Below, piece after piece: positions 1 to 10,309 of a stretch of DNA of 64,000 nucleotides; positions within the stretch are counted from its first letter, which is position 1, and each line of letters begins with the position of its first letter. This DNA is from Phaeodactylum tricornutum CCAP 1055/1 (taxonomy: Eukaryota; Bacillariophyta; Bacillariophyceae; Surirellales; Neidiaceae). Both the position numbers and the translations under genes were made by a program. The notes under the pieces are model-generated. The model searched no databases, was not told where the DNA came from, and worked only from the letters and a program-made list of their open reading frames with translations. The DNA is taken from positions 1,556,993-1,620,992 of the forward strand of contig NC_011669.1 of assembly GCF_000150955.2 (NCBI RefSeq), read 5' to 3'.

Positions 1-2
1 AC

Positions 3-182
3 GATCAGAAAATCTGCGTTTGGAAATACACGTTGGGCTCGATCGCTAAAAAATGCTCATTGCATGTCGATATTGGTGATGTTAACTGCCTCGCGCACTT
101 CCAGCTTCAAAGTACCGAATGCACACTTGGAATCGCCGGAGCGGGAATCGAGCTGATCACGTTTAATCTGTGTGCACTATAG
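3..182 (+). CDS. C-terminal end of a WD40-repeat-like protein (partial)
   Basis: An open frame enters from the left edge and stops at the TAG at 180-182, giving 59 residues with no start codon inside the window. It begins with DQKICVWKY, the usual closing strand of a WD40 blade. It continues with a segment resembling the next blade (CLAHFQLQS followed by GIAGAGIELITF), as at the end of beta-propeller proteins. The hydrophobic periodicity supports real coding. The family cannot be named from so short a piece. The gene converges on the golgin gene, with 124 bp between the stop codons. Confidence 0.55.
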   Translation, partial: DQKICVWKYTLGSIAKKCSLHVDIGDVNCLAHFQLQSTECTLGIAGAGIELITFNLCAL

Positions 183-306
183 GTAGAGCTAGTCCTACTG
201 TGTATTGCGAATAGTAAGAAGCAGATATTTATAGTACAGTACAATTTATGAACTAGCTGGGGGGCATTATTTTTCAATGTCCAACATGGACCTATCTCAT
301 GGTATT

Positions 307-3300
307 TCAAAACTGCAGCGATGTCCGTTTTCCGTTTTCGCGAGTTGATGGACGACTTCCGTCAGCTGAAACGGAGACTTCTGCACTTCCACCGGTTGGC
401 CTGGAGGATACCGGCGAGAAAGGCTGAGGTAGCGTGGTAGAAGCTTCGCCCAGTGAACCAATAACAGTAGGTGCCACGCTTCCCCACCAACTTAGCTTGT
501 TTTTGCCTTCCTCGATGGTCCTGTAATCTGTATCATTGAATTGCAACAAAGTGGCCAGAACAGGAAGTAAACCGGCTCGTTCGCTAGACCCTGGAGGTAA
601 AGAAAGATACTGCACCACAATACTCTTCAAGTAATCGAGATTGACATCCTCTCGTCGCTTGATTCGACAGAGCTCTTCTAGCTGAGTTTGCACTTCTTGA
701 AGCTCCTTCTCGTGAGTTGCCAGATCGCCGTCATTATCGAGAAGCTTCGATTTCATGCGTTCAATAATTGCGTCTCGGATTTCAATTTCAGATACTTGCT
801 GGGATTCGCGATTGCTCTGTTTGGCGGCCAGCTCAAAAATCCGGCGATCGCTGAGAGATCCCTGGTCAACTTCTTGCTGAAGAGTGTGATTCGTCCTTCG
901 CAGCTCGGCGCACTCAACCTCTCTCTCTTGGAGAAGCCGTTGTGCAGCGGAACTTTTTTTAGCCATTTGCTGTTTTGTTGTCTGTAGTTCTTTTTGCAGA
1001 GATTCGACCATCTTAGTGCTTCTCGAGTCAGAGCCCTTCTGCGCAAGGGCAAGTGATTCGTTTGCCTTTCTAATGGAATCTCTTGCCACTTCGGCCTCCC
1101 TTTCGAGCTTCGTTACATGATCAGATTGTATCTGAATGCTTTCATCTTTTTGGCTCAAGTCATACAAAGCAGCCTCCAGTTTAGCATTTATCTCAGCATT
1201 TTTGTCGTTTATATCTGAAAGCTGCGCTTCGAGCATGCCCACTAGTGCAGTGCGTTGACCGTGGCTCCTGTCCTTAGTATCTTTTTCCGCTTGTAGCCGT
1301 GATACAACATTACTGCTTTTTGTCAGGTCGAGCTTCAAATTTGTAATCAGTTCACGGAGCTCGGAAACTTCGGCTTCGCTAGCTTTCAATCTCGCCTGCT
1401 GTCTACTCGCCTCTTGTAGCTGTTGATCTTGCACTTTTCGCTCTTCAACCATAGCGCTCAGGTTGGAAGAAAGGGCACTCAGCTTCCCAGTGAGTTCTTC
1501 GACCTCATTCACTTTGGAATCTAGATCACTTTTGATGCGCGTGACCTGTTGCTCTAGTATTTTTTTCTCTCCTTCCAGCTGCTCTTGCTGCTGAAGCAAT
1601 TCGGTAGCGGTGTTTGAACCACTCTCTGACGTGTTTCGGAGATCTTCCCTTAGCCTTTTAACGGTTGCGGTCTCGGATGTGAGCTTCGCTTTCATATCCT
1701 CTTTCTCGTCCCGCAAAGATGTAAGACTAGCACTGAGAGACTTGAGCTTCTCTACAAGCTTTGATACTTTTTCGTCTTTCTGCGAATCAGCTTGTTTTAA
1801 CTGCGATATTTCCGAGTCATACCGTTCCTTCGTAACGGCAAGCCTTTCTTTGAAGCGGAGTTCCATGTCATCGACGTGCGCCGCCATTTTCTGACGAAGC
1901 TCTTCCATTTCAACAATATGCTTCTGGGAGAGCTGTGCAGCTTGTGTTTCGAGGTTCTTTTCAGCTTCCGATGTCATTTTGAGCCGCATCTCCTCGTTGT
2001 CAGATGACAGCTTTGAAATGGCATCGTCATTCATACTTCTGAGCCTTTTCATCTCCTCTTCATGAGTTTTCTCAACGATACGAACACGATCTGCAATCTC
2101 TTGCTCTACATCAATATCAGCGCCAGCCGACTTAGATTCTTCCAGTTCCCTTCTGGCCTTGTCAAGCTTACTTTGAAGCGTAGCTAACTGCGACTCAAAC
2201 GCTTCTCGATCCACTTCGTGCTGCTCCTTTTGTTCCAAAATCTGACCTTCTAATTGAGATTTCACCTTGTCAAATTCGTTAGACGTTTCAACGTTCATCG
2301 ATTGTGCAGTCTTCGCGGCTTCCTGCGCCACAAACTTTTCCTTCTCTAACGCTATGGCCTTTTCCTGCATCTGATCCTCAAGATTCTTCATTTTCTGAGC
2401 GTGAACACCCTTGACCTTGTTTAACTTTTCAACAAACTCTGATTCTCGCTGGAATGCGGACTTCAGCTTTTCCTCGTAGTCAGCTTTCAACTCAGAAATT
2501 TTCTCGTCTTTTTCAGCCTCAACAGCCATGCATGCTTCAGAAACGAGCTTCTCAATCTCCTTTGGCGCTGTTGCTTTCAGCTCAGATTCCAGCAAACAAA
2601 TTTCATGCTCATGTGAAGCTTTAAGTGAGGCGTATTCTCTCTCTTGCGCGGCGACACGATGTTGCAGTTCGTCGATTTTCCCTTTCAGGATAACCTCCTC
2701 GCTTTCCATACTTTTAGCTTTTGTGTTTGCGGCCAAAACTTTGCTATGAAGCTCTTTAATAGTCTCAGCAGATTTCTGTTCGATCTCCGTAACAATTGCA
2801 GCACCCAACTTGTCATGCTCAGCCTCCTGTGCTGCAACCAAATCTTCCTTTAGCTTTCCCAGCTCGGCATTTTTCTCGGCATTCGCTTTCAGGACGGCCG
2901 CTTCGATAGCCTCAGAAAGCTCCTTCTCTTTTCTCTCAATAGAAGCTGAGGCCTCATCCCTCACCCTTTTCAGTTCCAGATCTTTTTCTTTTTCAACTGA
3001 GACGCGGCCCTGTTTGAGCTGAGCCTCGAACTCGTTGTGAAGCCGTGCAATTGTGCGTTCGTGATCATTGCTTATGTCGGATCTTGTTTGGTCGATAGCA
3101 TCTTTTAGCGTCTGATCCATGTTGGACTGCAACTCCTGCTTCTCCCGCTCAAATTGAATGGATATCCTTTCGATCTCACTTCGCTGCTTCGTCTCCATTT
3201 CCTCTTTAAACATAGAAAGCTCGGTATCCCTCTTTGCAGCAAGCTCTTGTAGCGAAGCATCCCGATCGCCGGCTAGTTTCCTTTCTTTTGCAACCAGATT

Positions 3301-5505
3301 TGACGCTGCCTCTCTATGAACCTTTTCAATTTCTTCTAGTTTCGTCTTCGCCATCAAATCTCGTTCTTCCTGTAACTTTGCTTCAAAGTCTCGACGAAGA
3401 GCGGCAACAGCTTCTTCCTTTTCGGCGTTGTCGGACGATTGGGTCTGTTCGATTGATTCACGAACTTTTTTATCGAGTTCGGCTTGCAGTTGATATCTTT
3501 CTTTCTCAAACTCAGCCAAAAGCTGATCTCGTTCAATTTGCTGGTCTCGAAGCGTTTCCTCACGTACAAGCTCAAGTTCAGCATTTTTCTGTGCAGCGAC
3601 ATCTGCCAGAGCTACCTCTTGAGATCTCAAAAGCTGTCGTTCCTTTTCTTCCCAATTTATCAAAAACTTGTCCTGCAGCTCCTTTGTATCAGCCTCCTTG
3701 CACTCCTTCCATTGAATACGTTCCTTTTCCAATCTTGACTCTAATTCTTGTTTCAGCGCGGACAAGGCCTGATCTTGGTCAGAATTGGCAGATGAGCGTG
3801 CGTTCTGTATGGACTCGAGCATTTTCTGATCAAATTCTGCCTGCATGCGCTGCTTCTCTTGGTCAAGTTGAGCTGTAAGCTGCTCACGTTCAGACTTTTG
3901 TGAAGCGATCATTTCACTTTTCAGCGCTTCCAACTCGGCGTTCTTTTGCGCTGCCAGATCGGCAAGAGTCTTCTCGCTATCGTTTCTTAGTTGCAATTTT
4001 TCTTCCGCCAGAGTCGCGGCTAGCTGATCCTGCACTCTTGCCAGTTCGACGGTATGCGTATCCTTCCCGCTCGCCAATTCCGATTGCAATTCAGCAATTT
4101 GGTTTTCATATGCCAGGGTCGTTTCTTGCACAAATGTTTGACTAGTCCCAGCATCCTGTACTTGTTGTAGAAGTGCGGCTCTGGCGGATTCGAGTTCCCG
4201 CTCGTGTGCTATCCGAATACTCCCGAGTTGCTCCTGTAAGCGCTCTTCCATCTCGGTTGTGACTGCCTGCTCTACTTCCTGGCGAGCCTGCTCGATAGCA
4301 ATGGAGCGGGTGGCCTCAGCTTCGGATTTGATGCTTTGCAATTCCAGAGTATGTTGCGCCTTCAAACTCTCCAATTCCAGTCGTACTTTCTCGCTGTCCT
4401 CAACACCACTACGGGTGCTTGCCTGCTGTTTTTCTTGCTGCAACCTTTCGAGTTCTGTCGAATGCCGAGCTGCTTGCTCAGCTAGCTTTTTCTCGAGTTC
4501 TACGTGTGCCAATTGGGCCAATTCAGTCTTGACCTTTTGTAGCTCGGCTGTCCGTGCGGACGCTACCTTTTTCTTGAAGGCTTGCAATTGCGCGGCGGCC
4601 GCTTCTTTGATTCGCTGGATTTCATCCGGAGGCGGTGTAGAGGAGCTGCTGCTGCTACCGGTGTTTGCACTAAGTTTCTCGAGTTCTTCCCGGTGATGCT
4701 TCGACATGGATTCTTTCAGCTGTTCCAACTGCTGCAAATGCGTTTCCTCCAGGACCCTTTTTTGAGCTTCCCAGGATTCGCTGGATGCTCCCTGCTGCTC
4801 CTGTTGCACGCGCTGAAATTCTGACTGCAAAGTTTGCAACGTCAATGCGTTTTGTTCCTCAGCTGCTCGCCAGGCGGATTGAAGTTGTGGCAGCAAATTG
4901 GGATCATCGGCTGCCACGCGACTGCTTCCGTCCAGTTGCTGTAGCATTTCCTCCTGCACCAGTGCCACCAGACTCGCTTTGGAGGCCTTTTCCGCTTCCA
5001 TCTGAGTCGTAAGCTGCTGTCGCACGGCCGTCAATACTTTGACTTTTTTGTTCATCTTTTGCAAAATATCGAGCAGCTCGGCTTTGGTAACGTTTTCCGA
5101 TTGCAAGGCGGCCAGGGAGATTGTCGGGGTCGCCGGGGCGGCCACGGCGGAGGATTCGACCCTCGCAGTGGTCTCGGTTACTTCGTCCGCCAAAGCATCG
5201 GTTTTGTTTCTCTTTTGGACGGCATCGACTTGCGCAGCCGCCTTGGCCGACAATTCCTGCGCCGATGCTTGCAGCGATTTGCCAAAGGCGGCGAATCGGG
5301 AAAAGCCGCCCCCCGCGGGTCCCTGGAACAGCAAAAGACGAAATGCATTCCCACCAGAGACAGCAAACGTGAGAAGATCATTCGAAACAACACACAGTGT
5401 CGCGAGTCCGTCGTACAGTGGTAGACCGAGGCGTCGTCTGGAATGGTTTCTTCGGAATCTCGCTCAACGTACCGTTCCATCGGATTGGTTGGGTTGATCA
5501 GACAT
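307..5505 (-). CDS. Golgin: long coiled-coil protein with C-terminal GRIP domain
   Basis: Golgin-type tether expected on the cytosolic face of the trans-Golgi, recruited through its GRIP domain by an Arl1-type GTPase (family knowledge). The long open frame lacks a good ATG. A small first exon at 5473-5505 (starting MSDQPNQSDGT) joins through a 150-bp GT..AG intron (5323-5472) in phase 0 to the exon 307-5322, giving 1,682 aa. After a Gly-rich N-terminus, almost the whole protein is heptad-rich, Glu/Lys/Gln-heavy coiled coil. Residues about 1570-1615 form the GRIP domain, with NLDYLKSIVVQYL then LLPVLATLLQF. The tail is Ser/Pro-rich. A 119-residue unit is repeated in tandem in the middle (separate entry). 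TCACAGTCA, read on the gene strand, lies 27 bp upstream of the ATG. The GRIP assignment is firm; the partners are inferred. Confidence 0.88.
2884..3954 (-). repeat. Three tandem 357-bp (119-residue) coiled-coil units inside the golgin
   Basis: Three consecutive units, 3598-3954, 3241-3597 and 2884-3240, each encode exactly 119 residues. A fourth, shorter start follows below 2884. Each begins with a variant of AAQKNAELE (AAQKNAELEALK, AAQKNAELELVR, AAKRDTELSMFK, then NAEKNAELGKLK). Each then runs through a Glu/Arg/Gln-rich rod, a Ser/Asp/Asn-rich break about residue 52-58 and a second rod. 119 is 17 heptads, so each added unit keeps the coiled-coil register. The copies are diverged and clearly not recent. 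Confidence 0.85.
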
Positions 5506-6153
5506 GTTACAAAGGACCAAAATCACTCGTTTGACTGTGAATGCGAGTCGACGAGTCGCGGCTGTTTTCGTAAGGTTTGAGCGCAAATCAGGAAACGAAA
5601 GCAATTTTTGTACAAAGTACTTTGTGAAGCACTCTAGGCCCCGCGGCTGTACCAGTAAAGAGGTACGTGTGCCAAGGCGTTAGAGGCGTCGTGTCGCCTC
5701 GAGCTTGATTTTGTTCCTGGATTCCAGTCGCCGTAGGTACGGTTCCTGCCGTTGGGAAAATGACTGTGCAATGGGGATCCGGCTTTTTGCCGTCCGCGGG
5801 GATCAACGGACCGGACGATGTCTCACACGACATAAGAAACGTAATGACGTACGGACGGATAAATAGGAGACTGTACTACTCTAGCTTTCTGTGCTTTTCA
5901 ATCATCTGGTAGGAAACGCTAGAGCTATCTATCTCTACTAGCGGCAGACTCGAGAGAGTCTTGGAACGGCTCAAGTGACGCATGACAGAATCCGACATAA
6001 GTGTCAACTGTCATCGTTATGTCATATCCAAAGATAAACTCCTAATAATAAGCACATCAAAGAGAGCGAACAATCCGTCGTATAGGTAGTCTAGTCTGGC
6101 GTCTGACACGAGGAATCTTCCATGGATACTCAAACAAACCATGGTTCCATTCC
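5506..6153. other. Divergent intergenic region, golgin / sulfatase
   Basis: About 650 bp between two divergently transcribed genes, so it should hold both promoters. TGACTGTGA lies at 5532-5540 and a TGACTGTGC variant at 5761-5769. Short open frames here have no recognisable protein character. I see no RNA gene or repeat. Confidence 0.5.
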
Positions 6154-7911
6154 ATGGTTTCTAGCCGACACTGTTCCAAAGACACTTACACTTATATCCA
6201 GCAAAAGCCGTCGGCCATGCGTGTAAGGCATGATCGGCTAAGGCTGACTCGCCCGTGGATCTCGCTGCGTACCTTCTACCTTGCGGCATCGCTATGTTCG
6301 GGAAAGACTTGGTGCCTACCGGAGACGCAAGGCTCGACCACGTCGGACAACCATGCCTCCGCCGTCGAGGGGATCACCAACACCAATAGCTCGTCCTTCT
6401 TCAGACCACATATACTCATGATTATCATGGATGACTTGGGTTCGCACGATCTCGGTATACACGAAAACAGCGGCATCCAAACCCCGCACGCGGACCAACT
6501 CGCTCGGGATGGGTTGTATCTGGACCAGTACTACGTCCTACCCTACTGCTCCCCGACCCGCGCTTCGCTTTTGTCGGGGCGGTATCCGCTACACACTGGT
6601 TGTCACACGATCGTCAACGACTGGGAAACGCAAGGTTTGCCCTTGGACGAGGAAACCTTGCCGCAAGTATTGCGCCGTGCCGGGTACCAAGCCCACGCCG
6701 TAGGCAAGTGGCACGTTGGACATTCACGGTGGACGCAAACCCCAACTTTTCGCGGCTTTCAATCCTTTTTTGGATTTTATTTGGGCGCGCAGGACTATAA
6801 TACCCACATCAAGCAAGGGGAGCGAGGAAATGCCTACGAAATGCACTGGGATGCACGGGGAAAATGTGGACGGGACTGTTCGAGGCTCGTCGACGAAAGG
6901 GGAAACTATTCGACCCACGTCTTTACACGAGAAGCCATTCGTGTTATTGAAAACCATCCGCAGCGACCGCATGAACCTCTCTTTCTTTATCTGGCACACC
7001 AAGCGGTACATTGGCCAGACCAAGTGCCGGAAACCTACCGAAAGTTTTACGAGGGTGCAACGTATTCAAACTGGACGGATCAGCGCAAAACGTATGCAGG
7101 TATGCTGAGTGCAGCGGATGAGTCAATAGGAAACGTTACCAAAGCTCTACAGGACGCTGGTATGTGGGAAAACACTCTTGTCGTCTTTACCACGGACAAC
7201 GGCGGACCGACAGCCGTGTGCGCTGCTCAAGGATCGTCGAATTATCCAAAGCGAGGTGGAAAGTGCACCGTTTACGAAGGCGGAACGACGGGTGACGGCT
7301 TTGTCAGCGGACCGGCCTGGAATAAGGTTGCTAGGTCAAGAAAGAAAGAATATTCGGAAACGTTGGAGCTGTATTCCAAAGTGTTTCACGTTGTGGATTG
7401 GTTGCCAACATTAGCCCGCATGACGGGTGCGACACCCAATGGCAAGCCGCTGGACGGTGTCAATCAATGGGACTCCATGCTTCAGAGAGAACCGAGTGCC
7501 CCACCGCCTCGCGAAGAAGTATTTGTCGGTTACGCCTACTTTGGAAACCAATGGTATGGACCCGCGATTCGGTACAAGCACTGGAAACTCATTCAAGGAC
7601 AGTCTGGGGGACCGGAAACATCCCACGATTTACCACCTGGATCGTTTCTACCCGCACCAGGCGGTGCTCCTGGAGAGTATCAACTATACGATTTGCAGAG
7701 TGATCCTTCCGAGACGCAGAACATTGCATCGAGTTACCCCCTCATTGTACAAATACTACAGGGCAAACTTATCGAGTATCACGCGTCCTTCGTACCGCCT
7801 ATTTCGAACGATCCGACCTGTCCCTTTACCGGAACAACCAACACGAGTACATTTGGTCCAACCTGGTTGCCTTGGTGTGAGGGGTCGTCTGAGCTACTGG
7901 TATACACATAA
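6154..7911 (+). CDS. Type I sulfatase (arylsulfatase family), secretory
   Basis: Hydrolyses sulfate esters, probably on polysaccharide or glycan substrates outside the cytosol. The signature [12 protein letters not shown] begins at Cys132, the residue that a formylglycine-generating enzyme oxidises to the catalytic aldehyde. An upstream Asp pair at 93-94 (IIMDDLG) supplies Ca ligands. Further family blocks are GKWHVGH, a [14 protein letters not shown] segment and the FTTDNGGPT metal-binding segment. The closest resemblance is to arylsulfatase B/J-type enzymes (585 aa, usual length about 500-600). The N-terminus is loosely signal-like. The ATG at 6217 gives a shorter, more typical signal sequence (basic residues, then [14 protein letters not shown]) than the first ATG at 6154. 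It is a single exon, convergent with ORC2. The exact substrate cannot be read from sequence. Confidence 0.88.
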   Translation: MVSSRHCSKDTYTYIQQKPSAMRVRHDRLRLTRPWISLRTFYLAASLCSGKTWCLPETQGSTTSDNHASAVEGITNTNSSSFFRPHILMIIMDDLGSHDLGIHENSGIQTPHADQLARDGLYLDQYYVLPYCSPTRASLLSGRYPLHTGCHTIVNDWETQGLPLDEETLPQVLRRAGYQAHAVGKWHVGHSRWTQTPTFRGFQSFFGFYLGAQDYNTHIKQGERGNAYEMHWDARGKCGRDCSRLVDERGNYSTHVFTREAIRVIENHPQRPHEPLFLYLAHQAVHWPDQVPETYRKFYEGATYSNWTDQRKTYAGMLSAADESIGNVTKALQDAGMWENTLVVFTTDNGGPTAVCAAQGSSNYPKRGGKCTVYEGGTTGDGFVSGPAWNKVARSRKKEYSETLELYSKVFHVVDWLPTLARMTGATPNGKPLDGVNQWDSMLQREPSAPPPREEVFVGYAYFGNQWYGPAIRYKHWKLIQGQSGGPETSHDLPPGSFLPAPGGAPGEYQLYDLQSDPSETQNIASSYPLIVQILQGKLIEYHASFVPPISNDPTCPFTGTTNTSTFGPTWLPWCEGSSELLVYT

Positions 7912-8030
7912 ATACTCATATGATAGTTAAATACATCCTCTTTGATTCATATTCGCCAGTCTGGGTTCTGGCAAACAGAAAATTTTGCGCCAAAAGTCGG
8001 CCCACAGTGCTCGATTTCCCATGGGCGAAG

Positions 8031-9797
8031 TCAATGTTTACGTGGCATAGCCAAGATTTCTTGTAGTTGCGCTCGTGGATGCGGCACCCGCACCGTTTTC
8101 CTGTTCGCATTTGCAGTCGTGTTCATTGCGATCAACTCATGGTCCGTTAACTCCGATAAAAAGGCGCGCAACTGAGAGTCTTTGGCAATCACACACGCCT
8201 TTTTGCAAGCGTTGCAAAAATCACGATATTCGATCCAATCCTGGTTGCTGTCGAGTTGAAGTCTAGCAAGTATTTGTACCACTTCGGCATGTCGGGGGGC
8301 CAGATTTTGTAATACCCGCAAGATTCGATCGCTCGACGCTTGTGATGTCGTCTCGTTTGTGAAAAAGCTACTTTTCTTACCGTTTGAACGTTTATCTAAT
8401 TGCCGTGCCTCTTGGTCTCGAAGTGTAGTCAGTTCCTCTACATACGGACGGTGGGTGTGGACTTCCTGATGAAACCATGAAAAATTGGCGGCGGTCGATG
8501 ACGACCACATTTGCCATGGTGCATCGACCAGGTCAACGCTGGCGATCACTCGGACGGACTGAATCCCATTCGCGACGGTGCTGTTGACGATCAATGAAGC
8601 CAAAGCGTCTTGCGCTATGCGAGTTGCCATGCCTCCCGCATCCATATTGTAAAACACGAGAAAGATAGGCGTATACGTGGGATTATCGCCAATCGTAGCA
8701 TATCTGGCCAATGCTCGCCCAATCGCAATGGCCCGTTCCACCAACGGTGGGGCCTTCCAAGGATTGGACCGTCCCACGACTGGCACTTCTGGTGTATTGT
8801 CCAAAGGAATAGCGGACATGGGCCGTGGTTCAGTGCCGCTGCAGAAAAGAGTCACCAACAAATCCAACACGGCATTAATGTTGACGTCCGGGTCGGTGCT
8901 GTCGATAATCACCACGTACCCTTCCTTGTCCAGCTCCCGCCGCGCGAATTCATTCATGAGATTCCGTTTCGACCCTGCCCCGTAGAACAAAAGGGAATGG
9001 TTGGTAGACAGTAAAAACCGCCATTCCGGAAACCTTTCCTGAAGAGAATTCTCCGTATCCTCTACTTCAGATATAGGGTAGGAAGATATCAACGCCGCAC
9101 ATTCATCGAGACTAGGTCGAATCAAAGGTACTGCAGCGTCATCCTGAGTTGCTGCGGTTCGTAACGCAGACCGTTGCTGTGCCTGGCGAGTTCTTTTGGA
9201 ATTCTTGTGCAAATAGAGATTGGATCCCTTTTCCAGTGTTGTCGCGGATGAATGAGGGAGGTCTACGGCTGTTGCGCGACTTGATACTCGGAGTGAATGT
9301 CGTCCTTTTGGGATCGGGGATTCCCCGCGAAAACTCTTCTCATGACCAACGGCGGTACACGTGTCTTTGTCTTTGGAGTCTTTTTCGACGGAAGGGTCTC
9401 CTTCTCCTCCATTGTCTTTAAGCTTTGATTTTGAAGCTCTACGCTTTAGGAAGTAGTAGTAAATTGCTTGTTTGCGAAGTTGAGCAAGCTCCTCCGCAGT
9501 TAGACTGCCAGCTTCTTCCTCGTTCCTGCCAAGTCCAGATAAACTACTACTTTGCAAATTACTGTAGACTTCCAATACCACTGTCTCGTTTAAGAGATCA
9601 CAGACATGCTGCGCCGTTGCACAGGCATAGTTGAATGGTGGCGGGGATATGTAGGATCCATTGGAGACTTGGTAGGTCCAACCTGCATCTTGCAACGGTT
9701 TCCATATCTTTCCAAAATCTTGTACAAAGAACCGGGCCTCAAGTGCTTGGAAACGTTCCTTATCTTCAACGCTCCAGGACTGAATCTCTGTCTCCAT
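8031..9797 (-). CDS. ORC2: Origin recognition complex subunit 2
   Basis: ORC2 is a structural AAA+-like subunit of the hexameric origin recognition complex, which loads MCM helicase onto nuclear replication origins. The single-exon 588-aa product has a disordered basic N-terminal half. The ORC2 core follows: LLFYGAGSKRNLMNEFA at about residue 265, a long alpha/beta domain containing FLVFYNMDAGG and VRVIASVDLVDAPWQMW, and the ANFSWFHQEVHT block typical of ORC2. The C-terminal 110 residues fit the ORC2 winged helix. The start is the ATG at 9797; no upstream in-frame exon was found. Length matches animal and plant ORC2 (about 360-620 aa). Confidence 0.87.
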   Translation of the reverse strand: METEIQSWSVEDKERFQALEARFFVQDFGKIWKPLQDAGWTYQVSNGSYISPPPFNYACATAQHVCDLLNETVVLEVYSNLQSSSLSGLGRNEEEAGSLTAEELAQLRKQAIYYYFLKRRASKSKLKDNGGEGDPSVEKDSKDKDTCTAVGHEKSFRGESPIPKGRHSLRVSSRATAVDLPHSSATTLEKGSNLYLHKNSKRTRQAQQRSALRTAATQDDAAVPLIRPSLDECAALISSYPISEVEDTENSLQERFPEWRFLLSTNHSLLFYGAGSKRNLMNEFARRELDKEGYVVIIDSTDPDVNINAVLDLLVTLFCSGTEPRPMSAIPLDNTPEVPVVGRSNPWKAPPLVERAIAIGRALARYATIGDNPTYTPIFLVFYNMDAGGMATRIAQDALASLIVNSTVANGIQSVRVIASVDLVDAPWQMWSSSTAANFSWFHQEVHTHRPYVEELTTLRDQEARQLDKRSNGKKSSFFTNETTSQASSDRILRVLQNLAPRHAEVVQILARLQLDSNQDWIEYRDFCNACKKACVIAKDSQLRAFLSELTDHELIAMNTTANANRKTVRVPHPRAQLQEILAMPRKH

Positions 9798-10309
9798 GTA
9801 TTTTTTCGGAAATTGTTCAAAATCTGAATGGGTACATTCAGAGTCAGTTGTCGTTTGGAGTCTGGATCAGCGCCATTGTCCACCGTGAGTACTTGTGTGG
9901 CCTCAGACTTGCGGTATTTTGTTCGGTATCGAGGATGGAATTTCCTACGAAGTCAATTGCGCTGTTTCCAGTACTATAGGTAGTTCAAGTCGCAAGCACT
10001 ATTGTTTATAGTTAGAAGGATGCCCTGAAAATGATAAATTACTATGTAGAAGCACTCGTTTTGTCGATCTGACTTGCAGAATCAGTGGTATATAGACGGA
10101 CATTTTGCTCGATATAGAGAGACAATGTCCCTGTTTCATTTTAATGTATGTTAATTGTTTTCCGGTCTGTGTTTTTTTCAGCTGACAGTAAGGGGGAACC
10201 TTCACTCTGCATTGTTTTGTTCCTGTTGGGCACTTACACTCCGGCGGTCAAATAGAGGAAAGCACCGATATTAACCGATCTGCCTGTCTGCAAAAGTAGC
10301 AATACAGAT
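9798..10309. other. Divergent intergenic region, ORC2 / SGNH-like gene
   Basis: About 510 bp between two divergent start codons, presumably both promoters and 5' UTRs. It is AT-richer than its neighbours around 10000-10150. No repeat, RNA gene or convincing open frame was seen. Confidence 0.4.

Noticed and set aside
3234-3878. 214-codon plus-strand open frame
   Set aside because: Antisense to the repeated coiled-coil part of the golgin; Leu/Phe-rich composition is what the reverse of Glu/Lys-rich coding gives.
5039-5497. 152-codon plus-strand frame across the golgin start
   Set aside because: Antisense to the golgin N-terminus and its first intron; no protein character.
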